Program-made: the position numbers and the translations under genes
Part shown: piece by piece, positions 17,717-26,860 of the stretch
Layout: each line of letters starts with the position of its first letter
Numbering within the stretch: the stretch's first letter is position 1
The notes under the pieces: generated by a model
The model's database searches: none
What the model saw: the letters and a program-made list of their open reading frames with translations, nothing else
Told to the model about the DNA's origin: nothing
NCBI GenBank assembly: GCA_002433025.1
Contig: DJGZ01000064.1
Span: 7,202 to 71,201 of the forward strand
Direction: 5' to 3'
Length of the DNA: 64,000 bases
Source: Bacteroidales bacterium UBA5833
GTDB taxonomy: Bacteria > Bacteroidota > Bacteroidia > Bacteroidales > Lentimicrobiaceae

Positions 17717-18451
17717 CTATTTTTTTCTCTTTTCTATAATGTCGAAGAAATTTTTCAGGTATGTGTCGCTGACAGGTATGCGCTGGTCTCTGATTTTGAT
17801 GTGTTTCCGCTCCACAAAGTCAATTTTGTCGATAGCCACAAACCAGGACTTGTGAACCCGGCAGAACCTGGGTTCGTGCAGGTTTTCCTCAATACCGCGG
17901 GCGTTCATCAGGGTCATTATTCTTCTGTTTGTGGTAACGATACGCCAGTAATCGCCCATACCTTCCACGTAAAGCACTTCGGATGTGGTAATCTTTTCAA
18001 TGCGGGTTTCGGTTTTAACAAAGAAATAGTCCTGCGTTCTGTCCGTGGTCAGAACCTGATTTTCCTGTTTTATAACCGGAGTGGTTTTTTCTTTGAGCAT
18101 CCGTTCATAAACTTTGTCAATGCCCCTGACAAACCGTTCAAATGAAATGGGTTTCAGCAGATAGTCTGCCACGTCGAGTTCGAAGCCCTGCAGGGCATAA
18201 TTGTCATAAGCCGTGGTAAGGATCACATAGGGCTTCGTCTTCAGGGCATTGAGCAGCTGTATGCCGGTAAGGTCCTCCATCTGTATATCCAGCAGTAAAA
18301 GGTCCACACTGTTGTTGCGGAGGTATTCAAGCGTTTCCAGCGCGTTGTCGAAAGTGCTTTGTAATTCAAGAAAGGGTACTTTGGCGCAGTATTCTTTCAG
18401 AATATCGAGGGCCAGGGGCTCGTCATCCACGGCTATGCAGCTGATTTTCAT
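17717..18451 (-). CDS. LytTR-family response regulator
   Basis: A 244-residue regulator. The receiver domain begins ISCIAVDDEPLALDIL and has the phosphorylated aspartate at D55 (LLLLDIQMEDLTG) and the lysine in YLLKPISF. The C-terminal half is a LytTR DNA-binding domain (YVEGMGDYWRIVTTNRRI, FCRVHKSWFVAIDKIDFVER), which binds DNA through beta strands. It follows the kinase gene after one base, the usual arrangement for a LytS/LytTR pair. Its targets are not visible. Because the propeller kinase downstream lacks its own regulator, cross-talk is possible but unproven. Confidence 0.92.
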   Translation of the reverse strand: MKISCIAVDDEPLALDILKEYCAKVPFLELQSTFDNALETLEYLRNNSVDLLLLDIQMEDLTGIQLLNALKTKPYVILTTAYDNYALQGFELDVADYLLKPISFERFVRGIDKVYERMLKEKTTPVIKQENQVLTTDRTQDYFFVKTETRIEKITTSEVLYVEGMGDYWRIVTTNRRIMTLMNARGIEENLHEPRFCRVHKSWFVAIDKIDFVERKHIKIRDQRIPVSDTYLKNFFDIIEKRKK

Positions 18452-18452
18452 A

Positions 18453-19481
18453 TTAATTCATGATTTCAAGTTTGATGCTGAAAGTGTCTGCATCTTCGGT
18501 AATCTGCAGATGATGCTTGTCCGGATAAAGAATTGCCAGCCTTTTTTTTATCAGGCCCAATCCGATACCGCTTTCACTTTCATTCCGTGCCAAAGATGTT
18601 TTCCGCAGATGATTGACGACTTCATAGATAATGCGGCCGTTCTTCACCGATAATCTTATCACGATAAAAGGCTGATGGGTTTTACTGCCATGTTTAAAGG
18701 CATTTTCAACAAATGAGATCAACATCATGGGTGCGATGGTCCTGCCTTCGGTATTCCCTTCAATAGTAAATGAAACGGACTCCGGGTGCCTGATCCGCAG
18801 TTTCTGCAATTCTATGAAACTCCTGAGGTATTCAATTTCTTTGTCAAGCGGAACACGGTCGCCGGTTGCGTCATAAAGCATATACCTCATGATTGATGAC
18901 AATTTCATAACGGCCGCGGGCGCTTCATCCGACTTTTTGTAGACCAGTGAATAAATGTTGTTCAGTGTATTGAACAGAAAATGGGGATTAATCTGAGACC
19001 GGAGCAGGGCCAGCTCACCCGCTTGTTGTTGTTTGACAAGTTCATCCCTGAGTTTCTGCGTTTCAAAAGAGCGGATCATAAACCAGATCAGTACTGCGTA
19101 AATTCCGGTGATAATCACCAGCCGGAGGTTATTCCAGAAGTACGCCCATTCGAAAACCAGCTCCTCCTGCGGCATACTGTTGAAGAATTTCCAGGAAATG
19201 AATTCCAGTGGTGTTCTGAATGATGTAAGTATTGCGATAATCACTAATCCTGAAAACACGGCGGCAATCCGGTTTCTAAAGTTCATCAGTACCTGAAACG
19301 TAAAATAAATTGTATAAAACGTAATCACATTCATCAGCGTAGCCAGACAAACCTCAAACAGGTATTGATGATTGCCCGGGAAAGATTTATCCACTTTCCC
19401 GATGTAGATAGGGAATAAGGCCTGATTAATAATGTAGAACCAGTAAAAAAGGTGGATCAGCAGCACATGTTTTTTCTTCAT
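18453..19481 (-). CDS. LytS/YpdA-type sensor histidine kinase
   Basis: A 342-residue membrane kinase of the His_kinase (PF06580) group. Four hydrophobic segments occupy about residues 5-140 (for example VLLIHLFYWFYIINQALF, LVIITGIYAVLIWFMI). A short coiled region follows, then the group's signature LLRSQINPHFLFNTLNNIYS with the phosphoacceptor H167. The ATPase domain has MMLISFVENAFKHG (N box) and SGIGLGLIKKRL (G box). It should phosphorylate the LytTR regulator encoded one base downstream. No extracellular sensing domain is obvious, so the signal is probably membrane-associated. Confidence 0.92.
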   Translation of the reverse strand: MKKKHVLLIHLFYWFYIINQALFPIYIGKVDKSFPGNHQYLFEVCLATLMNVITFYTIYFTFQVLMNFRNRIAAVFSGLVIIAILTSFRTPLEFISWKFFNSMPQEELVFEWAYFWNNLRLVIITGIYAVLIWFMIRSFETQKLRDELVKQQQAGELALLRSQINPHFLFNTLNNIYSLVYKKSDEAPAAVMKLSSIMRYMLYDATGDRVPLDKEIEYLRSFIELQKLRIRHPESVSFTIEGNTEGRTIAPMMLISFVENAFKHGSKTHQPFIVIRLSVKNGRIIYEVVNHLRKTSLARNESESGIGLGLIKKRLAILYPDKHHLQITEDADTFSIKLEIMN

Positions 19482-19512
19482 TGCTCTTTCCGGTTGCTGT
19501 GATTAACGTACC

Positions 19513-19520
19513 CAAATATA
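19513..19520 (-). promoter_or_regulatory. Candidate -7 box of the LytS/LytTR unit
   Basis: TATATTTG on the minus strand matches TAnnTTTG about 32 bases before the kinase ATG at 19481. No clear -33 TTG is found at the expected distance, so support rests on the -7 element and its position. Confidence 0.45.
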
Positions 19521-19768
19521 CGCAAAATAAGGAAATTCAGGTTGTTGTGATATAGTCAAATCGATGAAACCGGAATAACAGACGGTAAAATAAATAACGT
19601 ATTCTGTGAAGTGCCGGTCAGGTCAGCCGGCTGCTTTTTTGTTAGCGGTAACTCTTGGTTCTCACGGTCAGGAAGTTGATTGAAAATCAGCTAATTGATG
19701 TTTGATGCTTTTCCTTCTTGTTGCATGCGCCAGCAGGGGCGGTCAGCGTGAAATCAATAATGTAATTG

Positions 19769-19776
19769 TATCTTTG
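19769..19776 (+). promoter_or_regulatory. Candidate -7 box of the membrane LytTR regulator
   Basis: TATCTTTG matches TAnnTTTG and ends 20 bases before the ATG at 19796, implying a leader of roughly 15 bases. It overlaps an in-frame TTG start at 19766, which argues against that start. No -33 element is evident. Confidence 0.5.
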
Positions 19777-19795
19777 CAATCAATATCCGTCAATT

Positions 19796-20647
19796 ATGTT
19801 CGACCTGCAGAAAGAGATTCCGGCCTACCTGATGCTGAAAAGCAATATTATCAGACTGATTCTCTTTACGGCCTTCTTTGCCCTTATTTTCATTAATGTT
19901 TACGCGCCTTTCGGAGTTGATGTATGGTTTCACACCACGCGCTGGCAGCTATTGCTCTATTCGAGTGTAATTACGCTGACCGGGGTGCTGGTGGTGGTGA
20001 TCAGCCGCATCATTATGTATTATACGCGCAGGGGGAAGCTGCTCAGGCTATGGCAGTACCTGATATGGGTGCTTGCCGAGGTTTTTTTCATGGGATTGTT
20101 TTATACCCTTTACCAGAAGCTGATTTTGCATGACCGCAGGTTTTTCCCCGATCTGCTGACTTTGTCGGTTCAGAACACGGCCCTTGTGCTGTTGCTGCCT
20201 TACAGTGTGCTCTGGCTATACTTTTCGTGGGAGGATAAAAAGACGAGGCTTGAAAAGATCAGGAAAGAAGGGGTTCCTGCCGGGCCGGTAATGGGGATGG
20301 TTCACTTTTGCGATGAAAGGGGGGGGCTCCGCTTCTCGCTGAAGGCGGAAAATCTTTTATACCTTGAAGCGGCTGATAATTACGTTTATATCCATTATCT
20401 CGACAACGGCAAACTTAACCGGCATCTGCTCCGCAGCAACCTTAAAAGGTTGGGCGAAGAATTGCACAGCTCTGCCCTGGTGCGCTGCCATCGCTCATAT
20501 ATGGTTAACAGTGAGAAGGTGAGCCTTATCCGCCGCGACAAGGAGGGGCTCCGCATAGAAATGGAAGGCCTTGCCAATTTTTCCATTCCCGTTTCACCTA
20601 CTTATGCTTCTGAAGTTTTAAGCGCATTTACACAGTCGGGCAGTTAA
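19796..20647 (+). CDS. Membrane-anchored LytTR-type transcriptional regulator
   Basis: About 283 residues. The N-terminal half has four hydrophobic segments (IIRLILFTAFFALIFINVYA, LLLYSSVITLTGVLVVVI, IWVLAEVFFMGLFYTLY, TALVLLLPYSVLWLYF). The C-terminal half is a LytTR DNA-binding domain (LLYLEAADNYVYIHYLDNG, LVRCHRSYMVNSEKVSLIRR). There is no receiver domain, so it is a one-component regulator in which the DNA-binding domain is tethered to the membrane. The start at 19796 is supported by the -7 box just upstream. It is divergent from the LytS/LytTR unit. Its signal and targets are unknown. Confidence 0.88.
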   Translation: MFDLQKEIPAYLMLKSNIIRLILFTAFFALIFINVYAPFGVDVWFHTTRWQLLLYSSVITLTGVLVVVISRIIMYYTRRGKLLRLWQYLIWVLAEVFFMGLFYTLYQKLILHDRRFFPDLLTLSVQNTALVLLLPYSVLWLYFSWEDKKTRLEKIRKEGVPAGPVMGMVHFCDERGGLRFSLKAENLLYLEAADNYVYIHYLDNGKLNRHLLRSNLKRLGEELHSSALVRCHRSYMVNSEKVSLIRRDKEGLRIEMEGLANFSIPVSPTYASEVLSAFTQSGS

Positions 20648-20762
20648 TCGCTCCGGGTGCAACCCGATCTTCACCCCTGATTGAATAATTTTCACGGTTA
20701 TTTCCTTGAATAAGCCCTGATTTGGTTGTATATTTAACAGGGTATTTTAAATATGTGCCGAT

Positions 20763-21470
20763 ATGGAAAAGTCATCAATCATTGAACGTTTTGGCGGTCT
20801 GGTAAAGGAAGAATCACTTACCTGCCTGGATGATAAAAGTATGATGCCTCATGCCTGCATGCTGGAGGCAATCGCCCCGTTTTCAGGATATTACAACGAC
20901 GTGAGGGGCGCCATGAAACCGATATATCTCTTTCTGGTTCTGGATGGACATTATCCGCTTGAGAAAATTATCCGTGCTACATTGGCTGTCCATCAGAAAA
21001 TCAAAAAGCCTTTTGATGCGGCGTCAGGTAGTGTAACGCTGTTTGATCATACCTGTGAGGTGATCAGGATACGCGACCTGAAGCAGTTTGATGATATCCG
21101 TGAGCTGCAGGTGCTTTACGCAGAGCATGGGTTTAATTACAGGAAAAAAATGAGAAAAGTCAGCAATGACAAAGGAATTATCAAGCTGAGGAAGTTTTTC
21201 TACCTCGAGCCTGCCGGTGATGGCCTGTATATTGACAGGGCCCAGCCGCATCATGCCTATTTCACCATCCCAAGGGCCCTTGAGTTCGAAGAATTCAGGG
21301 AGGTTACAAAAGAGGCAAAATATGACACCGGTATTCTCTATTTTGATGCAGCCTATGCCTGGTTCTATGAAGATAAGGGCATCAAGGAGATGGTCAGGGT
21401 GTACCGCGAGAACCTGACACTGAATAAGCTGAAAGCCATCCGTGACCGATACCTGACCGTTATGAAGTAA
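20763..21470 (+). CDS. Soluble protein of unknown function
   Basis: A 235-residue protein without signal peptide or membrane segment. Notable segments are LEAIAPFSGYYNDVRG, MKPIYLFLVLDGHYPLEKIIRA and, near the middle, a basic stretch RKKMRKVSND. Many aromatic residues and charged helices occur in the second half (FEEFREVTKEAKYDTGILYFD). I do not recognise the family, and no enzyme motif stands out. A possible -7 box TATATTTA lies about 30 bases before the ATG. It stands alone, with 427 bases to the next gene. Confidence 0.7.
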   Translation: MEKSSIIERFGGLVKEESLTCLDDKSMMPHACMLEAIAPFSGYYNDVRGAMKPIYLFLVLDGHYPLEKIIRATLAVHQKIKKPFDAASGSVTLFDHTCEVIRIRDLKQFDDIRELQVLYAEHGFNYRKKMRKVSNDKGIIKLRKFFYLEPAGDGLYIDRAQPHHAYFTIPRALEFEEFREVTKEAKYDTGILYFDAAYAWFYEDKGIKEMVRVYRENLTLNKLKAIRDRYLTVMK

Positions 21471-21897
21471 TTTCCGGAAAACCCAGATGATTGTAACATT
21501 GACTTAAAGAAATGATCTGAAAGGGATTCCGGGTTTTGTCAGATAGATGTTCTGAACCATTTATTAATTGAAAAATTTTTTTGAAGGTGGGCTGAGCGCC
21601 TTATATTTTCCGGTTTAAACCCGGCTTAAACACTGTTTTTTACTGTTCACCGGTTAATCCGGGCTTTTCAGCGGGTTTTCGTTTTACAAAGCCCGTATTC
21701 ATCTTTACTTTGCTGAAAAATTGTGAAGAGTGTTCCGCAGAACCGGAGTTCTTTAATTTGAATGCCGGGACCCTTATTGCCGGGGAATTATAAAAACGGT
21801 TGTGTTTTCAGTCAAGAGGGTTAACCAGGAATTATTGGGAGGTTTAGCGGTTAAAAAATTGATCTGAATATCTGATATACACCATAATAATACACCC
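21471..21897. other. 427-base intergenic region
   Basis: No gene seen. It contains an interrupted palindrome-like stretch around 21610-21630 (GTTTAAACCCGGCTTAAAC) and GC-rich short repeats of CCGG and GCCGGG. No TAnnTTTG element with a -33 partner was found upstream of the flavodoxin. No clear terminator hairpin was seen after the preceding gene. Confidence 0.35.
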
Positions 21898-22374
21898 ATG
21901 AAAACAGCAGTCGTTTACCGTTCGCACCACGGAACAACCGAAAAGGTTGCCGGGATGATTCAGCTGGCATTGGGCATTGAAAATTGTGCCCTTCTCAATC
22001 TGAAAACAAACACGAAAATTGATCTTGGCGCCTACGACCGGGTAATCATCGGGGGGTCCATTCATGCGGGGAATATTCAGAGTAAGGTAAAAGAGTTCTG
22101 CAATAAAAACCTGGATGTCCTTCTGGGAAAACCCCTTGGATTGTTTCTGAGCTGCATGGATGAAAAGCTTGCGCAGGATCAGTTTAACCGGGCTTATCCC
22201 GAAGTGCTGAGAAGTCATGCGAAAAGCTGTAAAATAACGGGTGGTGAATTCAATTTTGACCGCATGAATTTTTTTGAGAAATTGATTGTCAGAAAGGTCT
22301 CAGGAGTTGAAGGATCCGTTTCAAAAATCGACATGGACAAGGTCCGGGAGTTGCTCAGGGAAATGGCGGCATAG
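21898..22374 (+). CDS. Flavodoxin-domain protein (HemG-like flavodoxin group)
   Basis: A 158-residue cytoplasmic protein. The first strand and phosphate loop VVYRSHHGTTEKVAGMI is the FMN-phosphate site of flavodoxins. YDRVIIGGSIHAGNIQSKVKEF and LGLFLSCMDEKLAQDQF match the second and third FMN-contacting regions of the menaquinone-dependent protoporphyrinogen oxidase-like group. Length is slightly shorter than HemG (about 180). It may transfer electrons or act as a quinone-linked oxidase; no heme genes are nearby, so heme synthesis is not implied. A membrane protein gene starts 53 bases downstream. Confidence 0.82.
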   Translation: MKTAVVYRSHHGTTEKVAGMIQLALGIENCALLNLKTNTKIDLGAYDRVIIGGSIHAGNIQSKVKEFCNKNLDVLLGKPLGLFLSCMDEKLAQDQFNRAYPEVLRSHAKSCKITGGEFNFDRMNFFEKLIVRKVSGVEGSVSKIDMDKVRELLREMAA

Positions 22375-22427
22375 TATTCCTGTGTCTTACACCGGATAAT
22401 TTTATGGCTACAATTTGATCATAAAGC

Positions 22428-23312
22428 ATGAAATCTTCAAAAATCATCAGTCTCCTTTTACTGGCAACCGCCCTGCTGGCCGTCGTTGCATCGGCCGGAG
22501 GAATTTTTATTGAACAAGGCAACGGTCCATACAATTATACAACCATTCGCGGTGAGCAGATTACCATATCCGGCAGGGGTTTATATCACCATATGTCAGC
22601 GGATGTTGCAATTCAGGGGGTGGCGCAGGATTATATCACGCTTTTTCTGGGAGTTCCTGTCTTGCTGATATTGATTGTGTTAACCATGAAATGGGATAAT
22701 CTGAGTTTGCATATTCTGCAGACCGGTTTAACGGGATATTTTATGGTGACATACTTTTTTTACCTGGCCATGGGCATGTATAATCAATTTTTCCTTATTT
22801 ACGTGATGTTGATAACTTGCAGTTTCTTTGCATTTTACCTTCAGATGCAGCAGCTGATGAAGGGTGGCTATGCCGGGTGGTATGGAGACAAAAGGCCCGC
22901 TTTTGCCGGTTGGTTTCTGATTGCCAATGCTGTTATGGTTGGTCTGATGTGGCTGGGTGTAATCGTGCCCCCGCTGCTTGATGGCAGTCTGTATCCGGCC
23001 GGGTTGGACCATTATACCACCATGATCGTTCAGGGTTATGACCTCGCCATCTTGTTGCCGGCTTCTTTTGTGGCGGGTTTGTTGTTTGTCAGACGCCGGC
23101 CTGCCGGATTCCTCTGGGCTCCGGTATACCTGGTTTTCCTCACTTTTATGATGGCAGCACTCACTGCCAAGATCGTCGGAATGGGGATGACAGGGGTGGA
23201 CACCCGGCCGGCAATATATATCATCCCCCTGACAGCCGTGCTTTCAGCAACAGGCGCGTATATCAGCCTGAAAGGCCTGAAAATAAAGGCCGGGGAGTTA
23301 ACCCGGCCCTGA
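22428..23312 (+). CDS. Eight-helix membrane protein of unknown function
   Basis: A 294-residue protein with about eight hydrophobic segments: ISLLLLATALLAVVAS, LFLGVPVLLILIVLTM, LTGYFMVTYFFYLAM, FFLIYVMLITCSFFAF, FLIANAVMVGLMWLGVIV, LAILLPASFVAGLLFV, PVYLVFLTFMMAALTAKIVG and YIIPLTAVLSATGAYI. A loop of about 40 residues after the first helix is probably extracytoplasmic. I recognise no transporter motif or family. It follows the flavodoxin and converges with the coiled-coil lipoprotein gene 25 bases away. Confidence 0.72.
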   Translation: MKSSKIISLLLLATALLAVVASAGGIFIEQGNGPYNYTTIRGEQITISGRGLYHHMSADVAIQGVAQDYITLFLGVPVLLILIVLTMKWDNLSLHILQTGLTGYFMVTYFFYLAMGMYNQFFLIYVMLITCSFFAFYLQMQQLMKGGYAGWYGDKRPAFAGWFLIANAVMVGLMWLGVIVPPLLDGSLYPAGLDHYTTMIVQGYDLAILLPASFVAGLLFVRRRPAGFLWAPVYLVFLTFMMAALTAKIVGMGMTGVDTRPAIYIIPLTAVLSATGAYISLKGLKIKAGELTRP

Positions 23313-23337
23313 AACAGGTTGCCTTGAAGCAGCGGCT

Positions 23338-24195
23338 TTAGTCAATTATAATTACCAAATACTTTGAAGCAGACCAGAATGCTTTCGGATTTGTGATCAC
23401 AATGCTGTCGACAGTTTTCTCGCCATAAATTTTGTATGACTGGGCAGGGTGGGTTGTGATGATATCGGCTTTTTTGCGCAATACCGGGATTGACTTCAGT
23501 TGAGTAATGTCCACACGGGTGAAATAATCCTGGTTAAAGTCTTCTTTCATCTTTTTATTCCTTCCTATTCCTGCAAAACCGCCTTCCATGGTAATAATAT
23601 TCTGATCGCGGAGCTCTTTTTTGGTGCCGATTACATAATAGGCCGTATTCAGTTCCTCGGTCTGCTCACTGATAACCTGGGTTTTGGCTTTGCCTTCGGC
23701 AGTGAGACTTTCAACGCTGGAGCTCAGAATCTCTATTTGTATGTTCATCTGCTCCAGTTTGTCCCTGAGCTGGGCGATTTCCACATCTTTTTCCTCAATC
23801 TGGCGGGTCATGCGGTCGATCATTTCCTCAAGGGCAGTTACCCTGGCATTTGATTTTTTTAGTTTCGAGCGGAGGTCGGCAATGGTTTTCTTGTTCTGCT
23901 GCAACATCTCGTATATCATATTGATGTCACGGTTGATCTGCTCTTTTGCATCGGGCTGGACTTCGCTTCCGGCTGTAGCTGCTTGCGTGATAATCATTTC
24001 AGCCATCTTGATTGAATCGAGATTGGCCTGAATGGCATTGAAAGATTCGAGGTAACTGAGAATGGCAGTATCCTTGGTGAATCCTATGGAGAGCAGGCTG
24101 TCGTATCGCACCCTCAGGGCATCATATTCCTTTTTCCTGTTGTTGCAGCCAAACAACACGGGTATCAGTAATGCAATCAGAATCAGCTTTTTCAT
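23338..24195 (-). CDS. Coiled-coil lipoprotein of unknown function
   Basis: A 285-residue protein. The N-terminus KKLILIALLIPVLFGCNN has a lipobox ending in LFGC, so it should be lipid-anchored in an envelope membrane. Residues about 90-180 are strongly heptad-like (YEMLQQNKKTIADLRSKLKK, LEEMIDRMTRQIEEKDVEIA, LRDKLEQMNIQIEILSSSVE) and predict a long coiled coil. A C-terminal region with mixed strands follows (YYVIGTKKELRDQNIITMEG). This layout is common in Bacteroidota lipoproteins without known function. It is a single-gene unit with its own candidate promoter. Confidence 0.78.
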   Translation of the reverse strand: MKKLILIALLIPVLFGCNNRKKEYDALRVRYDSLLSIGFTKDTAILSYLESFNAIQANLDSIKMAEMIITQAATAGSEVQPDAKEQINRDINMIYEMLQQNKKTIADLRSKLKKSNARVTALEEMIDRMTRQIEEKDVEIAQLRDKLEQMNIQIEILSSSVESLTAEGKAKTQVISEQTEELNTAYYVIGTKKELRDQNIITMEGGFAGIGRNKKMKEDFNQDYFTRVDITQLKSIPVLRKKADIITTHPAQSYKIYGEKTVDSIVITNPKAFWSASKYLVIIID

Positions 24196-24223
24196 GTTTG
24201 CAAAGGGTTTTAAATTGATTGTA

Positions 24224-24231
24224 CAAAGGTA
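24224..24231 (-). promoter_or_regulatory. Candidate -7 box of the coiled-coil lipoprotein
   Basis: TACCTTTG on the minus strand fits TAnnTTTG about 29 bases before the ATG at 24195. No TTG was found at the -33 distance. The rest of the 137-base gap to the GH31 gene is AT-rich and featureless. Confidence 0.45.
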
Positions 24232-24332
24232 TGTGAAATATTTATTATGAATAATACATTATTCAATGAGAATGCAATCGTTAAATTATTGTCCTTAAGG
24301 GTTATGCCATCCTACTGGCATACTGGATAATC

Positions 24333-26759
24333 TCAGTAAAGCCGGCGGACTATTTCTATCTGCTTTGACTCTTCCGGATTCCCTGTTTCTATCCTGAGTT
24401 TGCCGGAATTCACATCCCAATTCCACTTCGATGGAGAGAGGTATGAATCATTGATCCTGATACCGGCCGGTTTCTCTGTGATATTGTGAACAATCAGCAG
24501 AATGTTGTGGGTCGATTTCTCAAATACTCCTTCAGCCCTGATTTTGCCAAAGCGGATATTCAGGGAAAGCTCACTTTCAGCAGCAGTAAACTCCATGATT
24601 TCGAAGCTGCCTTTCTCATAGGCGTAGGGGGTCTTACCGTCGTCGTTATAAAGGCTGTACCGGCTTGTTTTTATGGTGGTATCGGCAAAATAATGCAATT
24701 CGAACCGGTTGAGGGAATAATCCGCAGTTGACTTAGCTTCCGGCATCATGGGTATAAAGGATCCACCTTTTACATAAACCGGAATGTTTTCAGGATTCAG
24801 CGCGGCATAAATGTATTTTCCTCCCTGATGAACCTCTCCCGAATAAAAATCGGTCCAGGAGGAGCCGGCCGGCAGGTAGATCCGCTGTTGGCTGATTCCG
24901 GGACTTTTTACCGGCGAAACAAGGAATGCGTCTCCCCACATATAGGCGGAATCGTATGTAAGAAGCTGGTTGTTCCCGGGTTCATTAAAGAAGAGGGGGA
25001 TCATCAGTGGTTTCCCTGTCTGGTTGTTCTCGTAAGCCATGTTATAGATATATGGCAGGAGTTTATACCTGAGTTCGATGGCTTTTTTTGCCCTGGTTTT
25101 GGTGGTTTCCTTCTGAAAAACGGGTTCAGCCGGGATATGTTCCTGTGCATGGGGCCGGTATATTGGCTGAAATACCCCATATTGCAGCCAGCGGGTGTAG
25201 AGTTCATTGTCGATGGTGTCGCCACCGGCAAATCCTCCGAGGTCGGAATGCATATATGCGAGCCCCTGCATGCCCATTTGGAGCGAAATTTCGGGCTGGG
25301 GAACCAGGCCTCCCCAGGTGCGGTTTACGTCGCCGGTCCATGGAATCATGCCGTAGCGCTGAGAGCCGGCATAACCTGCGCGCATCAGGATGAACGGACG
25401 GGTGTCGGGGAAGTCACGGCGGTAACCCTCAAAAATCAGTCCGGCCCATTCATGACCGTAGGCATTGTGGACTTCATCGGCTGTGCCGTTCACATGATGT
25501 AAACCGGAGGGATGAACTTCCGGTTCCCCCAGGTCGCCCCACCAGCCTCCTACACCTTGCAGTGTCAGGTCTTTGTAGATATTCCAGAACCACTCCCTGG
25601 CTTCAGGTTTAAAAATATCAACCAGTCCGGTATTGCCGAAATAAAAATCGAAGGTATAGGGATTTCCGTCCGGATCGGTGCCGAGCACTTTATTGTCCAC
25701 AGCTTCCTGCCAGCGCGCGGAAGTGGTCAGTATAAAAGGCTCTGTAACCAGTATGGTTTTTACGCCTTTTTTGCTGAACCGCTTCATCATCCGCTCAGGA
25801 TTGGGGAAACTGTCGCGGTACCAGTCAAGATTGCCCATATGGCCCTGAATGTCCTTCCCGAACCAGTAAATATCTATGATTACGGCATCGAGCGGAATAC
25901 CTTCTTTGAAAAACTTTTTAACGGTGGCTTCGGTTTCCGCCTGTGAATGATACCCGAAACGGCTGCTGAAATTTCCGAAAGCCCAGCGTGGGGGCAATGG
26001 CTGACGACCGGTGAGCAGGGTATATTGCTTGATAAGGTCATACCAGTCGGTTCCGGCGATTATATAATAATTCGGCGTGCCCGAAACGGACTCATAAATT
26101 ACTTCATTGTTCTGCCTGCTGTCAAGATCCAGAAAGCCTGTACTCGCATTATCGAAAAGCACGGCATACTGTTTTGAGGATATAAACAGGGGAAGGGTGT
26201 AATTCATAAGCTCCGACCGCGTTTCATAACCATAATGTGCCCTGTTGCAGAGCATAAGCCGGTTGCCGCGGCGGTTCATGCCCAGTACCCTTGCGCCGCC
26301 GCCATAAAGGACCTCATCTTTTCCTATCCCCAGGTTTATCATATATGTTGAGTCGGTAGCAATATAACCTTTGTTTTCGGTGATCAGCAGGCGGTCATTA
26401 AAATAATAAGAGATTGAAAACGGCGATTTTGTTATTTTCACCTGAATGCCTTTTGATACAATGCTCATATTGTTGCCGGCTTCGGTAAGGGTAAATTCTA
26501 CCTTTTTGGGTTTCAGGCCGGAAGCAAATGAAAAGTTTTTCAAGGCCTTCCCTTCAGGATAAAAGGTGGTGTGAAAAATGCAATCGTTCAGGGGCGCAAT
26601 CAGGTATTTCCCGTCATTCACCTTTATCTCGATTTTGTCTTCTATAATCCTGATCTCCCTGAATTGCCTTGAAGTGGCCTGAGCCTGCAGTTGCTCAGGG
26701 GAAACCAGCAGCATTATCAGTAAGACAGGCAAATATGTAATCCGGCGGAATAATTTCAT
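24333..26759 (-). CDS. Exported glycoside hydrolase family 31 alpha-glycosidase
   Basis: An 808-residue enzyme with a signal peptide (YLPVLLIMLLVSPEQLQAQA). It has the GH31 order: an N-terminal beta domain (about 30-240), then the catalytic barrel, then C-terminal beta domains including a DUF5110-like part. The barrel begins with GRQPLPPRWAFGNFSSRFGY. The nucleophile is expected at D409 in GGWWGDLGEPE and the acid/base at D477 in IPWTGDVNRTW. MHSDLGGFAG is a further conserved loop. GH31 members cleave alpha-glucosides or alpha-xylosides with retention; the exact substrate cannot be read. Export suggests it acts in the periplasm or outside. No SusC/SusD pair is nearby, so it is not part of a visible polysaccharide utilisation locus. 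Confidence 0.92.
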   Translation of the reverse strand: MKLFRRITYLPVLLIMLLVSPEQLQAQATSRQFREIRIIEDKIEIKVNDGKYLIAPLNDCIFHTTFYPEGKALKNFSFASGLKPKKVEFTLTEAGNNMSIVSKGIQVKITKSPFSISYYFNDRLLITENKGYIATDSTYMINLGIGKDEVLYGGGARVLGMNRRGNRLMLCNRAHYGYETRSELMNYTLPLFISSKQYAVLFDNASTGFLDLDSRQNNEVIYESVSGTPNYYIIAGTDWYDLIKQYTLLTGRQPLPPRWAFGNFSSRFGYHSQAETEATVKKFFKEGIPLDAVIIDIYWFGKDIQGHMGNLDWYRDSFPNPERMMKRFSKKGVKTILVTEPFILTTSARWQEAVDNKVLGTDPDGNPYTFDFYFGNTGLVDIFKPEAREWFWNIYKDLTLQGVGGWWGDLGEPEVHPSGLHHVNGTADEVHNAYGHEWAGLIFEGYRRDFPDTRPFILMRAGYAGSQRYGMIPWTGDVNRTWGGLVPQPEISLQMGMQGLAYMHSDLGGFAGGDTIDNELYTRWLQYGVFQPIYRPHAQEHIPAEPVFQKETTKTRAKKAIELRYKLLPYIYNMAYENNQTGKPLMIPLFFNEPGNNQLLTYDSAYMWGDAFLVSPVKSPGISQQRIYLPAGSSWTDFYSGEVHQGGKYIYAALNPENIPVYVKGGSFIPMMPEAKSTADYSLNRFELHYFADTTIKTSRYSLYNDDGKTPYAYEKGSFEIMEFTAAESELSLNIRFGKIRAEGVFEKSTHNILLIVHNITEKPAGIRINDSYLSPSKWNWDVNSGKLRIETGNPEESKQIEIVRRLY

Positions 26760-26860
26760 TTTTCTGAATATTTCAGGCAGTGATAAATCAGGTAAATTTA
26801 TAAAAATTCAGGCAGATTGCCTTTAAGATGGATTTTCGGCCCCCTGGTTTTTAAGGCCGT

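Noticed and set aside
19766..19795. TTG start for the membrane LytTR regulator
   Set aside because: It overlaps the candidate -7 box and adds residues that do not look like a signal or domain start.
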